DNA from: Heterohyrax brucei
Taxonomy: Eukaryota > Chordata > Mammalia > Hyracoidea > Procaviidae
Length of the DNA: 64,000 bases
Reading direction: 5' to 3'
Assembly (NCBI GenBank): GCA_028571685.1
Contig: CM053166.1
Span: 64,008,111 to 64,072,110, forward strand
Below are positions 44,901 to 55,371 of the stretch, piece by piece. The position numbers and the translations under genes are program-made. The notes under the pieces were generated by a model. That model ran no database searches. It saw nothing but the letters and a program-made list of their open reading frames with translations, and was not told the DNA's origin. The number at the start of each line of letters is the position of its first letter. Positions within the stretch are counted from its first letter, which is position 1.

Positions 44901-45740
44901 GAGAAAGCCACACACCTTGATGTCCCTATATGTTGGATGGAATACTGGGAATTCAATCCCCTAAATAAAATGACTTATAAAGTGGGGCCTAAAAAACAAA
45001 CAAACAAAAAAAGCATCTCTATTTCAACTTGATACCAAAGTCACGTGAATAAGAAATTATAGTCTTCTTATGCACTTGGCTTGGCTTGGCTATGGTTAAG
45101 CCATATAAATTTCCCCAAATCCCTACCCCTAAAATTCTAGCAGTTGTGACTATTCTCTCCTTTGGGATTCCAAATACTTAGAAAAGCAAAAAATTTGTTT
45201 GGCCTTCAACTGACCAAGCTGGTCACTTTTTCACAGGTCAAATCTGGCATGTTAGGGCCTGGCCAATGAGGTAGTAAAAATGCCCACCTTCCAATTCACT
45301 TTGGAAAATTCCTCCAAGAAGTTGCCTCTATTCTTTCTGATGCTACAGGAACAGAACAAACTTCCTAAGAAATGACATAAGAAATCCCTTTACACATGCA
45401 TGATTAGGGTATCTAGAATCCTGTTGGTCAGAAACTGGTCTCCCTTAGGAGTCCTGACTGAGGAACACTCAGAGAAAAGTCTGCCATTTCTAGAAAAAGC
45501 CAGACAGGAAGCTGACAAGTAAGAGAAAAAAGTCCCTCAGCCCTGGTACAATAGGCCATAGAGAAGCTTTGTGTCACGCTTTGCACAGTTACATCTTCAC
45601 ACTGCCCTGGATGCTTAGGATAAGCCACACATCCTGAAAGACTTATAACCTATTTAAGCCTCAAAAGCAAATGATTTCTTTCTTCCTCCTTTTTATTCAC
45701 AGTTGCTGAAAGAAGAATTATTTTGTCTGACAGTAGCAGT
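44901..45740. other. Unassigned intronic sequence
   Basis: Apart from the micro-insertion at 45072-45090, no gene or named repeat is seen. Confidence 0.45.
45072..45090 (+). repeat. Micro-insertion of TTGGC-tailed SINE 3' end, about 19 bp
   Basis: GCACTTGGCTTGGCTTGGC, with three TTGGC units. The flanks share only TAT, so the duplication is not convincing. Identified by the tail sequence alone. Confidence 0.6.
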
Positions 45741-45866
45741 ATCAAGACATGACCAAAAAAATATCAAGACTGCCGTCAAGTCCATTCTGACTCATAGTGA
45801 CCCTACAGGACAGAGTAGAACTGCCCTATACAGTTTCTAACGAGCACCTGGCAGATCAAGACATGA
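45741..45866 (-). repeat. AfroSINE 3' half with perfect 12-bp duplication
   Basis: ATCAAGACATGA at 45741-45752 and 45855-45866 flank 102 bp (45753-45854), the complement of an AfroSINE from CTCGTTAGAAACTG to the tail. Clear 5' truncation. Confidence 0.92.
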
Positions 45867-46479
45867 AAGAGAAGCTAATTCCAGAGATGATTCTCCCCAG
45901 CTGTGTTTATTTCCCTTCCTATTTTTAACTGTTGGTGCTACAGGTAGAGAGGGGCAATGGACAAACACCTATAAAGGGACTACCTGGTGTAAGGAAGGCA
46001 CTGAGCTCCACATAGAGGACAGCCTGGAAAGCAATCTGTTTCTCAGCTGAAGATAGCCACTACCCTACATAAAGAACAAAAAATGCAGCATGAGAAATAA
46101 GGCAGTGAGTAGCCTGGACAAGATGAGTTGTCAGGGTTATACAGAGATATAAGCCAATATAGTCACTGCCTAAATGATCAGGGAAGACTTTAAATGAAGA
46201 GGGGGGATTAGAACCAAGTTTTGAGGGAAGGCTAGGATCTTCCTGGGAGGAGAAAGAGGCATGAGGATGCTGTCAGAGAAGATAACAAATAACACCAGTA
46301 ATTGAGTAGAACAGTCCAAATATACTCAAAGGGCAGACAGTACACATGCTAGTTTAACTGGAGTTTCCATAATGGAAAATAGGCTTGTTAAGGAAGAATG
46401 ACACTTTTTGAGTCTTTTACAATCATGATTTACTCATGTGTTAGTTGTACAACTAGAAAACTTGCAAACAATTTTTTTT
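45867..46479. other. Intronic sequence, partly ancient-repeat-like
   Basis: 46130-46290 (GCAGTGAGTAGCCTGGACAA ... AAGTTTTGAGGGAAGGCTAG) has the style of an old mammalian repeat. Nothing else recognised. Confidence 0.35.
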
Positions 46480-46955
46480 TTAAGTATGCTAAGGCTGGGA
46501 ATAGCCTCCAGACTCAGATACTGTGTCTGTGGCTGATAGCTTGTTGGCTTCTAACAGCCAATATTAGCCCTCTTTACCCATTTGCCACTCCAAAAGTAGA
46601 AGATAATTCCCTGCTACCCACTGTAGCAAAGGCTAGCCATGTGAATCAATTTGGCCTAATAGAAGGGGAAATCTACTGGGGCACTCCGAGAAACACTGTT
46701 TTCTGATAAAAGAGGCTTTTTCCCTCCCTCTCCTTTCTGCTTGTCCTGAGCACAGTCCTGAGAAGTTATTACTGGAACTGATGTAGCCCTCTTGCACCTA
46801 CGAGGTCACAAGTCTAAGGACAAAAAGCCAACATTCTGAAGACAACAGAATGAAGACATAAAGGAGTCTGAGTCCTTTATGGCATCCATGTCATAAACCC
46901 AAATCTGTGACCCCTCTAGGATTCTTCTGCTTAAGCCACTGTTAGTCTTTTAAAC
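46480..46955 (+). repeat. Ancient repeat, LTR-like, unassigned
   Basis: AAAGGCTAGCCATGTGAATC, CTACTGGGGCACTCCGAGAA and an ending CTGCTTAAGCCACTGTTAGT follow the wording of a common mammalian repeat; the AAGCCACTGTTA ending is diagnostic-looking but I cannot name the family. Confidence 0.4.
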
Positions 46956-46988
46956 AAAAAAAAAAAAAATCAGTTGCTACTGAGTCCT
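46956..46988 (-). repeat. Short AfroSINE-like 3' fragment with T tail
   Basis: Plus strand: 13-A run, then TCAGTTGCTACTGAGTCC. The complement is an AfroSINE-like 3' end with a T tail, only about 30 bp, bordered by GTCTTTTAAA / GTCCTTAAAA. Confidence 0.55.
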
Positions 46989-47141
46989 TAAAAATCAAAA
47001 CCAAATGAAATCCACTGCCATCAAGTTGATTCCAACTCATAGTGACCCTACAGGACACAGCAGAACTGCCCCACAGTTTCCAAGGAATGCCTTTTTGTTT
47101 AGCAGCCGTAGCACTTGCCCACTATGCCACCAGGGTTTCCA
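46989..47141 (-). repeat. AfroSINE, nearly complete
   Basis: Minus strand: GGAAACCCTGGTGGCATAGT head, ending in the GATGGCAGTGGATTTC-type tail. A small deletion removes part of the middle. Confidence 0.88.
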
Positions 47142-47477
47142 TTAGCACACCAGAGTCAAAAATAATCTAGTGAATTTGGGTACATTTTGCTGTTTATATT
47201 CCCAATAAAATTGGAGGGAAAAGAAGTATCCTAATTACACAGGTATAAAGTTCAGGGCACAGTGCAAAAGTGACAAAAGTCAAGTGAAGGATAAAGTAAA
47301 CCAATTTCTGAACCCCAAATTAACATTTAAGAATAGCAATAGAATATTAAATCATTTCCAAAGTTTGAATGGCAGCTTCAAGAAGCAGCCTAGTCTGAAA
47401 CAATGTGATTTCAAGGATATTTCAATAGTTACTAGGCACAAAGTGACAGAACATTTTAAATCTTACTCTTTTTCATT
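47142..47477. other. Unassigned intronic sequence
   Basis: No gene or named repeat. The open frame starting 47284 runs into the RTE fragment and is not a gene. Confidence 0.4.
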
Positions 47478-47636
47478 GACCCTCTACTTTATCAAATATG
47501 ATGTCCTTATTCAGGGACTGGACCCTCCTGACATGTCCAAAGTACCTGAGACAAAGTCTCACCATATTCACTTTCAAGAAGCATTCTGGCTGTGTTTCTT
47601 CCAAGACAGATTTTCTCATTCTTCTGGCAGTCCATA
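47478..47636 (-). mobile_element. RTE-type LINE ORF2 fragment
   Basis: Minus-strand translation gives VRLCLRYFGHVRRVQSLNKD then IIFDKVEGQ, the decayed counterpart of the RTE ORF2 C-terminal RLxYFGHV...SLEKDIMFGKVEGQ. It adjoins an AfroSINE. Confidence 0.8.
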
Positions 47637-47797
47637 CCAAAAAAACCATTGATGTAGAGTCAATTCCCACTCTTAGTGACCCTATAGGACAGAGCAGAAC
47701 TGCCCCACAGAGTTTCCAAGAAGTAGCTAGTGGATCTGAACTGCTGACCTTTCAGTTAGCAGCCTTAGCATTCAATGACTATGCCACGAGGATCTCC
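47637..47797 (-). repeat. AfroSINE, complete, diverged
   Basis: Minus strand: GGAGATCCTCGTGGCATAGT head to a GAGTCAAT... and CATCAATGG tail with T-run. Placed next to, and possibly within, the RTE fragment. Confidence 0.88.
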
Positions 47798-48099
47798 AAT
47801 TGTATATTAAATATTCTTCGATCTAGCATAGATAGAACACTTAATGTTCTGTTTGCCCAGCAACTCCTCAATGCCAAAGCCTTTCTTAAGCTATTTATTT
47901 GATGATTTTACTGAGGTATACTTCCCATAAAGGTCACCAATCTAAAGTATACAATCCAATAGTTTTCAGTATATTTAAAGAGTTATGCAACCACCACTAT
48001 AGTCCAATTTTATATTTTCATCATCTCAAAAAGAAACCACATACCCATTATCAGTCACTCCCCATTTCTTCCCTTCCCCCACCTACTCTACCAAACCCA

Positions 48100-48142
48100 A
48101 AAAATCCACTACCATTGAGTCAATTCTAACTCTTAGCCACCT
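48100..48142 (-). repeat. AfroSINE 3' fragment
   Basis: AAAAAATCCACTACCATTGA then GTCAATTCTAACTCTTAGCC is the complement of an AfroSINE 3' end, about 43 bp. Confidence 0.65.
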
Positions 48143-48697
48143 TCTCTAAGCAACCACTAATCTACTACCTGTCTCTTTAGATCTGCCTATACTGCGCATT
48201 TCATATAAATGGGATAAAAAATGTGTTCCTTTGCATACTGGTTCCAGCAGAATGTTTTGGGAATTTATCCATGTTAAGCATTTATTGGTACTTCATTCTT
48301 CTTTACCTCTGAATATTATTCCATCATACAGATAGGGGTTGTTTTCTCACTTCCTCAATATGAATAAACTATATGAACATTCGTACTCATCTTTTTATGC
48401 AGAAATAGGTTTTCTTTTCTCTTAAATGTATACCTAGAACTATTAGGTAATCTGTAACTTTATGTTTAATATATTGAGAAACTGCCAAACTTTTCCAAAA
48501 CAGTAGCACCATTTTACATTCCCACAAGTAATTTATGAGGGTTCTAATCTCTCCACATTCTTGCCAATACTAACTATTGTCTGTCTCTTTAATTCTAACC
48601 ATCCTAGTGAGTGTGACATGGTATGCCATTATGGTTTTGATTTGCATTTATCCCATGCACTAACATGGGAGAAAGATGTGGCCGTATTCTTCCATAA

Positions 48698-48795
48698 AGA
48701 TTACAGCCTTGGAAACCCTATGAGGCAATTTTACTCTGTCCTATCAGGTTACTATGAGTCAAAATTCACCTTGACGGCAATTGAGTTTTTAGGGG
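48698..48795 (+). repeat. AfroSINE 3' half (long form)
   Basis: ATTACAGCCTTGGAAACCCT to GACGGCAATTGAGTTTTT, 5'-truncated, within the L1M region. Confidence 0.85.
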
Positions 48796-48998
48796 AATGA
48801 CTAATGATGCTGAGCACCATTTCATATGCTTATTGGTCATTTACATATTCTCTTCAGAGAAATGTCTTCATATCCTTTGCCTATTTTTAAAATTTGATTT
48901 GTCTATTTATTGTTAGATTGTAAGGATTCTTTATATATTCAAACTACAAGTTCCTTATCAGATATGGTTTTCAAATGTTTTACCCTATTATGTGGGGA

Positions 48999-49042
48999 CT
49001 ACAAGTCAGAATCAACTTGATGGCACTGGGTTTGGTTTCTGA
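48999..49042 (+). repeat. AfroSINE 3' fragment, about 40 bp
   Basis: ACAAGTCAGAATCAACTTGA then TGGCACTGGGTTTGG, the 3' end with the GGGTTTGG tail, inserted in L1M. Confidence 0.75.
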
Positions 49043-49079
49043 GTTTATGAGGGGCTACCCTTTTACTTTCTTGATGGTA

Positions 49080-49520
49080 TATTTTGAAGGACAACTTTGG
49101 CTACTTATTGTAGCATTACTGAAAATAGCAAAATACTGGAGGTAATGCAACTAGTCATCCAAAGCAAATAGGTTGAAAAAACTAGGGTATGTCCACACAA
49201 TAGAACACTATGTAGCTGTAAAAAGGAAAGAGGAACAGCTCTATATACTAGTATTGAAATGATGAATATATGCTGCTTTAAATAAAAAGGGGGGGTGCAA
49301 ATGAATGTGCCAAGTATGCCACCCTTTATTTAATAAGGGGATAGCATGAGAATATATTTAAAAATTGAATATTTATAAAAAAAGGAAGATCAACTTGAAA
49401 CTAGCTAACAAAAGAAGAAAAAGGGGATAAAAAAGTTACTTATGGAGGGAGGACACGAACAAGGTTGAGGCAAACCTGCTTTGTAAATATGACTTTGAAA
49501 TCATAAATGTTTTATTTAGT
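49080..49520 (+). mobile_element. Old LINE-1 (L1M-type) 3' fragment
   Basis: ATTGTAGCATTACTGAAAAT, ATAGAACACTATGTAGCTGT and AAAAAGGAAAGAGGAACAGC follow an L1M 3' UTR. Opposite orientation to the preceding fragment. Confidence 0.6.
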
Positions 49521-49896
49521 AATAAAACACAAACTTTCAAAAATTAAAAATCAAAGCAAACTGAAATGAATTAACCTAACTAGGGAGAGTTGGTGATTTA
49601 ACCATACTGTCCAGAATCATCTAAAGTGAAATTAAAACCGAATGATTTGACAGCACATTCCTAGTAGGATATACCATAAAAACAAAAAGAACAACAAAGA
49701 AATCTTAAATGATTTTAAGAAGACCATACTGTTAATAATAATGGTATTATTAGTCATAACTACTTTATGGATATATTTTGTTATTTATAGTAGGACAAAG
49801 CAAGTAAGGAATTATGCTAACACCCTTATAAATCAACATTTTCAATGTAGTATATAAATTTAAAATCAAAGAAGCTAAATGAAAACCCTACAATGC
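49521..49896. other. Unassigned intronic sequence
   Basis: AT-rich, nothing recognised. Confidence 0.4.
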
Positions 49897-50455
49897 TGTC
49901 ATGGATTGAACCGTATCTTCTCAAAAATGTGTGTAGCCATATGGCTAGGCCATGATTCCTAGTATTTTATGATTGTCCTCATCCGACTCGACGGCACTTG
50001 GCTTGGCTCCCTTTTGTGATTTTCCTATGCTGTATGTTAGAGGAATAGGGTGGGACTGTAAATCCCTTCATAAGATCATTTCCCTGCTCCACTGTAAAGG
50101 GAGATTCCCTGGAGTGTGGCTTGAACCACCCTTTATCCTTTCATCCTACAAGGGATAAAAGGAAAGGGACGTAGGCAGACAGCTAGGAACCTCACACCAC
50201 CAAGAAAGCAGCACCAGGAGTAGAGTGCATTCTCTAGACCTCAGGTTTCTACAACAAGATGCTCCCCGACCAAAGACTGATGCAACACAAGGACTATCCT
50301 CCAGAGCTGACACAGGAAAGCCCTTCCCCTGGAGCAGATACCCTGAATTCAGACTTGTAACCTATTGGACTGTGTAAGAATAAACTTTCTTTTGTTAAAA
50401 GCATCTACTTTGTGGTATTTCTGTTAGAGCAGCACTAGGTGACTAAAACAAATCC
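49892..50455 (+). mobile_element. MaLR/ERVL-type solo LTR, interrupted by a micro-insertion
   Basis: LTR 49897-50450 runs TGTCATGGATTGAACCG to GTGACTAAAACA, flanked by AATGC (49892-49896) and AATCC (50451-50455), a 5-bp duplication with one change. It aligns in opposite orientation with 12057-12569, 13667-14183 and 16413-16938. A poly(A) signal AATAAA occurs near 50381 in the expected 3' part. Confidence 0.9.
49981..50007 (+). repeat. Micro-insertion of TTGGC-tailed SINE 3' end in the LTR
   Basis: ATCCGACTCGACGGCACTTG then GCTTGGC sits where the other LTRs read directly through (CCCTCCATTTTGTGATT on that strand). The alignment to three sister LTRs proves it is an insertion; the duplication is at most 3-4 bp (CTC). 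Confidence 0.82.
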
Positions 50456-50574
50456 TTAACTTGAATTGTATATATCAGTTTGAACTTGTATTTTAGTTTT
50501 AAAAATATACACATATTTTCTAGCCTTGCTTTAACAATGAAAAATGTAAGCCACAAATTGGAATAAAGTATTTA

Positions 50575-50990
50575 GGAAACCACATATCTAACAATAGACT
50601 TATATCCAGAAAATATTAAAAACTCTAGAACCTGAACAGCCAAAAAGAGAGAGAGAGAGAGAGACAAGCAGACAGACAGTTAAATTAAAAATGGGCAAAG
50701 ACAATGAACAGACATCTTACCAAAGTGGATACATGGATGGCAACAATGCTATATTCAACATCTATAGCCATTAGAGAAACGAAAAGTAAAATCAAGACAT
50801 GATTTCACTGCATATCTAATAGAATGATTAAAACAGAAAATACTGGTAATACAAAGTAACAAACTGCCATCCATTGCTGGTGAAAAACCACAATGGTATA
50901 GCTACATTGGAAAACAGTTTGGCAGTTTATTAGGAAGTTAACCATACACCTACCATACAGCCAATTCTAAATTTTTGTGAAAGTATCTTG
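50575..50990 (+). mobile_element. Old LINE-1 (L1M-type) fragment with GA repeat
   Basis: ACTTATATCCAGAAAATATT, ATTAAAAATGGGCAAAGACA and AACTGCCATCCATTGCTGGT follow L1M ORF2. A (GA)n run at 50645-50663 has expanded inside. Confidence 0.6.
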
Positions 50991-52277
50991 CCACTCATAG
51001 GAAAGCAATGACCATTTTGCTGCTGTTTTCAACTTCCTACATGCGTAAACCAACCTTTTCTTGTTTAACAGGTATCAACAGGAAAGCCAGAAATTTTCTC
51101 ATTTCAGCTCAAAATGATATATGCATGTGCTCACCTCAAGTCTGACCCAGAACTGAGTACTTGTATATCAAGATACAAGTTTTCCACTGAAGAGGTAAAT
51201 TGTATTTTTTATTTTTAGTTTAAGAAATATCACACTTTTATGTATATGTAAGTATATAAAGAGATCAAGAGACAGTAATTTTAACTGCTGATATTTGAGC
51301 ATATTATGTCAGTAAAAAAAAAAGCCTCATTTAAAATTGTCTCAGACTAGACTTTTATTTGCATTGATTTTTCCTATAGTTTTAGCAGTTTTACTATTTA
51401 ATACTGTCAATATATTTTCCCACTGTAACTAGAATTAATTAAAATGAATTTACAACCTTTATTTAAGTTCAATCCGCTGAGCCTTCTTTCAGAAAATAAA
51501 GAAATCCCATCTTGGATTAAAACTGTTAACAAAAATTTACTACACTGCCTTTTGAGTAAAAAAAACTAAGCTATGCTTAACTATCTGAGTCCACTCACTC
51601 CCAAAAAACTAGCTTAAAAGTCATGTATAGTTTTAAATAAAGAAAAAAACTATACTTGCTCTTACTATGTAATACATATATACTTCATTAGCATCCTCCA
51701 TAGAAGAAATTATAACAGGACTTTTGGGCCTACTTGGATAAAGTAAAATGAAAACAAAATCAAGTAAAAAATTTTACAATAAGAAAAGAAAGTCTCAATT
51801 TCCTGTACTCTGCTTCCCACTTGGATTAGTTATATCATTTGCAGCAAAGAGAACCTACACAGAAAGGACAGGTGAATAAACTGCTCAAAATAAACGGAGC
51901 CACCGAAAACTATCACTCTACACTTAAAAGAGACAATTATTACTGGATTATTACATCCAAAATTTACTGATCACACTAATGTACCATGAGCAACAGATGA
52001 TTTTTTTATACAAGAGTTCCCTTACACCTGAAAATCATTTCCGAGACTGCTTGAGGGTTAAAAAAAAAGATTATAAAGTCTAACATGTGAAGGCTTCCTG
52101 AAAGTTGAGAAACTGAATCTTAAGGCAAGTTGAAAATCTTAATTTAAAATACTGAGGGAAGAATTGGACAGTGTCTTTGGAACTTTTTGACTGTAATCAC
52201 AGTAACAGATACATTTTAGTGCTCTCTCCCTCTCTCTCATACATACAGACAGAAACAAAACCTCATGAAATAATATT
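50991..52277. other. Unassigned intronic sequence
   Basis: AT-rich, no gene or named repeat over about 1.3 kb. A CT-rich run at 52222-52238. Confidence 0.45.
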
Positions 52278-52860
52278 TACTCTTTGCAACCTGCATGAGT
52301 GGGTATCTACATCAACTCGTGACCAGAGGAACTGGATGATGCCCAGCCACCACCAGTGATAGCTGCAATGGAGCTCACGAAGTTGAGTCTCACTGGCAAC
52401 AGAAAAATAAAAGGGGGTGCACGCTGAGATCTCCACTAAAAGACCACAACTGATGGTCCAGGGGCTTCGGGGTTCCCCTGCGAGCATGGCCCCTGGCCCT
52501 GATGCTGCCCCTGCCCATAAATTATAATGAAGGTCCACTCTTTGGACAGAAATGGACAGGACTTGGTGACGCAGATGACCATATCTTGGGTGCACTTTAT
52601 GGTTTTATGAATCTATAGGATATCATCTGGCTGACCTCTTACTAGAGGAAGGGGAGTGGGTGGAGAGGAGGGTAAAGGAGACTGTTGGGGGGATGGGACA
52701 TGTATGGAGCAGAGAGCAGAGAGTGTGCTGCCACCGGGCTGGGAGAGCAGTGGGAGCTGCATATCTGTGGGCATGCAAATTTATATGAGAATGTACATTT
52801 TCAATCACAATAATATATATCTATATCACTTGGCTTGGCATATATATATACTCTTTCCAA
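52278..52860 (+). mobile_element. LINE-1 3' UTR, 5'-truncated, with 12-bp duplication
   Basis: TACTCTTTGCAA (52278-52289) and TACTCTTTCCAA (52849-52860) flank about 560 bp of L1 3' UTR, ending in an AT-rich tail. A micro-insertion sits in that tail. Confidence 0.88.
52827..52839 (+). repeat. Micro-insertion of TTGGC-tailed SINE 3' end, 13 bp
   Basis: CACTTGGCTTGGC interrupts a TA-repeat tail. The flanks are ATAT on both sides, so a duplication cannot be measured. Confidence 0.6.
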
Positions 52861-53289
52861 GCCTAGTATACCCTGATTTTCTATTCTATTCAACTCTAGT
52901 TTGCTTTTTCTCAAAAAATGGAGAAAAAGAAAACACACTAGTCATGTCCCATTAAACTGATCACACATTCTGACTCGGAAGTGGGGCCAAGATGGCAGAC
53001 TAGTCACACATCTCCTCAATTCCCTCTGATAACTGAGGACTAGAAAAACAATTGAACAGATCACAGTAGACATTCTGGGAACCCCAAGATCAGGCATAGG
53101 GCTGTGAGACTGGACTGAGCAACAAGAAGGGGCAAAACTACCTTTGTTGGAGATGAGATGGCACCACGAAGAGTCCCATTTCTGCTGGAGCAGCATCTGA
53201 GAGACTTACAGGTACCGACACCATCTTTGTTAACCAGGAGACTGGGACTGGGACTGTCAAGCCTGAGAGCCTGGCAAGGGCCAGCTGCC

Positions 53290-54420
53290 ATGCTGAGCTG
53301 TAGTACCTAAGTAAACAGCATCTTTTGCAGCAGAGAGGCTGTGCTTAAGACAGTCACATCTAGAGAACCCATCAGCAGCTTGCCACTGAGGGAACCAGTG
53401 CCTCTTTCCCCTCTTCTCTGAGATGCACTATAGATACTGCTAGCTCAGTGAAGGAGAGGTGGCTCAAGCAGGACACCATCTTAATCAGCTGAGAGGTGAA
53501 GTCAGACATGCCTGAGGGTCCAGATGGGGCTAGCTGCCATGCTGAGCAACAGTGACTGACTGGACAGTGTCTCTCCCAGCATAAAAGCTGTTTTTAACAC
53601 AATCACACCTAGAGACTGTAGTAGCAGCTAGCAGCCCAGTGTGGTGATGCCCTTACCCCTCCCTTCTTTCAGCCACGTTGTACCTTCTGTGGATGCAGAC
53701 CCTGAGAGACACCACAAGTATGGCACCATATCATCAACTACAAGGTGGGGCCTTGCATCCTTCAAGGCCTGGTTGGTAGTGGCTGCTGCTGGACAGCACC
53801 TCTCTCAGCAGAAAAGCACTTTTCAAGAAAATCACATCTAGAGAACACAACAGTGGCTGGCAGCTGAGTGTGGCAGTACCATTTCAACTTCCCTTCACTG
53901 AGTCATATCACAGCATCTGTTGATTGCCCCAAGAACCTCTACAAGTAGGTCGCCATCTTTGTCAGCCAGGAGGTGGAGCCTGCCACCCCCGAGAGCCTGG
54001 CTGCTACTGGCTGCCACTGGACAGTGCCTCTCTCAGCAGAAAAGCAGTTTTTAAGACAAGCACATCAAGAGAATGCAGCCATAGCTGGTGGCTGAGTGTG
54101 GTGGCACCTTCTCTCCTCCCTTCTCTGAGCTATGACATAATGTATAATGGCATGACTCCAGAGAGTTGGCAGAAGTAAGGCATCATCTTTAGCAGCCAGG
54201 AAGCGAAGCCTGACACCCTTGAGGGCACAGCTAAGGCCAGCCACCAAGCTGAGCAGGATCACAGGGCTGGACAGCATCTCTCTCACTAGAAAAGCTGTAC
54301 ATAAATCAGCTGCATCTAGAGATGCAGCAGTGGCAGATGGCTAAGTCTAGCAGTGTCCTTACTTCCTTCTTAGAGCTATGCCACAGTTCCTGTTGGTGCA
54401 ACACAGAAGGAACTGAACAG
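53290..54420 (+). repeat. Tandem units in the LINE-1 5' UTR (promoter region)
   Basis: A unit carrying CAGCAGAAAAGC(A/T)..TTTTAAGA, then (C)ACATCTAGAGAA, then a GCAGTGGCTGGCTGAGTGTGG-like stretch recurs with starts near 53329, 53577, 53806, 54034 and 54284. That is about five diverged copies spaced 228-250 bp. The layout recalls the monomer promoters of rodent L1s. The first copy (36057) has fewer clear units. Confidence 0.75.
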
Positions 54421-54484
54421 CTTTTTAATGGTGTGAAGACAATAATCAATGCCAATATCTAACCATTTAAAGAAGGAGACCACC

Positions 54485-55371
54485 ATGGCTCTGGAAAACT
54501 CCCAAAATAAAAAAAAAAAAAAAAACTGCTCAGATGAAGAAGACTTCCTAAAATTATTGGAGGCAGAATACAAAAGAATTAGGTATAGAGTCCTTCTGGA
54601 GATTAAACAGTGCAGCAGACTAAAATAAAAAATAAAGCAAACTATATGAGCTGCTGGAACATCAACAATCTGAAATTGAGCAGATCAGTAATAAAATTAC
54701 AGTTATACAATTTCAATGCAAAGCCAAAAGAGCAGGATTGAGGAAACAGAATGCAGAATTAGTGAGACTGAAGATAAAGCAACTGACACCAGCATTTATG
54801 AGGACAAATCAGATAAAAGCATCAAGAAAAATGAAGAAGCAGTAAGAAGCATGTGGGACTTGATCAAGAAGAATGATCTATGACCAACTGGAGCTCCTGA
54901 ATAAGGAGGGACAGTAGAAAATACACAGAGAACTGTTGAAGAGTTGTTGACAGAAAAATTCCCTGACATCATGAAAAAATAAAACATACCTATTCAAGAT
55001 ACTTACTGAACACCACAAAAGTAGACCCCAAAATAAAGACAACAATACATATTATAACCAAACTCAAAAAAATGAAACATAAGGAGAGGCTCTTAAAAGC
55101 AGCTAAGCTTAAATCAAAACTAACATGCAAAGGGAAGCCTTGTAGGCTGTCCTCTGACTTCTCAGCAGAAACCACTGAGGTAAGAAGGCAATGGGAGGAT
55201 ACATACAAAGCCCTGAAGGAGAAAAATTTCCAACCAAGAATTATGTATCAGCAAAACAGTCTCTCAAATATAATGGTGAAATTAAGACACTCTCAGATAA
55301 GCAGAAGCTTAGAGACTTTGCAAAAACCAAACCCAAATTACAAGAAATACTGGAAGAAGCTCTTTGATTAG
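54485..55371 (+). pseudogene. LINE-1 ORF1 remnant (second copy)
   Basis: Starts ATG at 54485 (MALENSQNK). A 20-A run at 54511-54530 follows, a likely expansion that breaks the frame. The C-terminal RNA-binding part is open at 55072-55371 and includes RLSSDFSAET and FQPRIMYQQ. Confidence 0.82.

Larger units (their letters stand above)
47895..49075 (-). mobile_element. Old LINE-1 (L1M-type) 3' region with SINE fragments
   Basis: Complement of TTTACTGAGGTATACTTCCC, TATAGTCCAATTTTATATTT, AGCATTTATTGGTACTTCAT and TTATCAGATATGGTTTTCAA follows an L1ME/L1M 3' end. Three AfroSINE fragments interrupt it. Confidence 0.65.

Noticed and set aside
53290-54420. Tandem units considered as a satellite or CRISPR-like array
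   Set aside because: Units are 228-250 bp, diverged, and confined to a LINE-1 5' UTR; no spacers and no Cas genes, and the host is a mammal.
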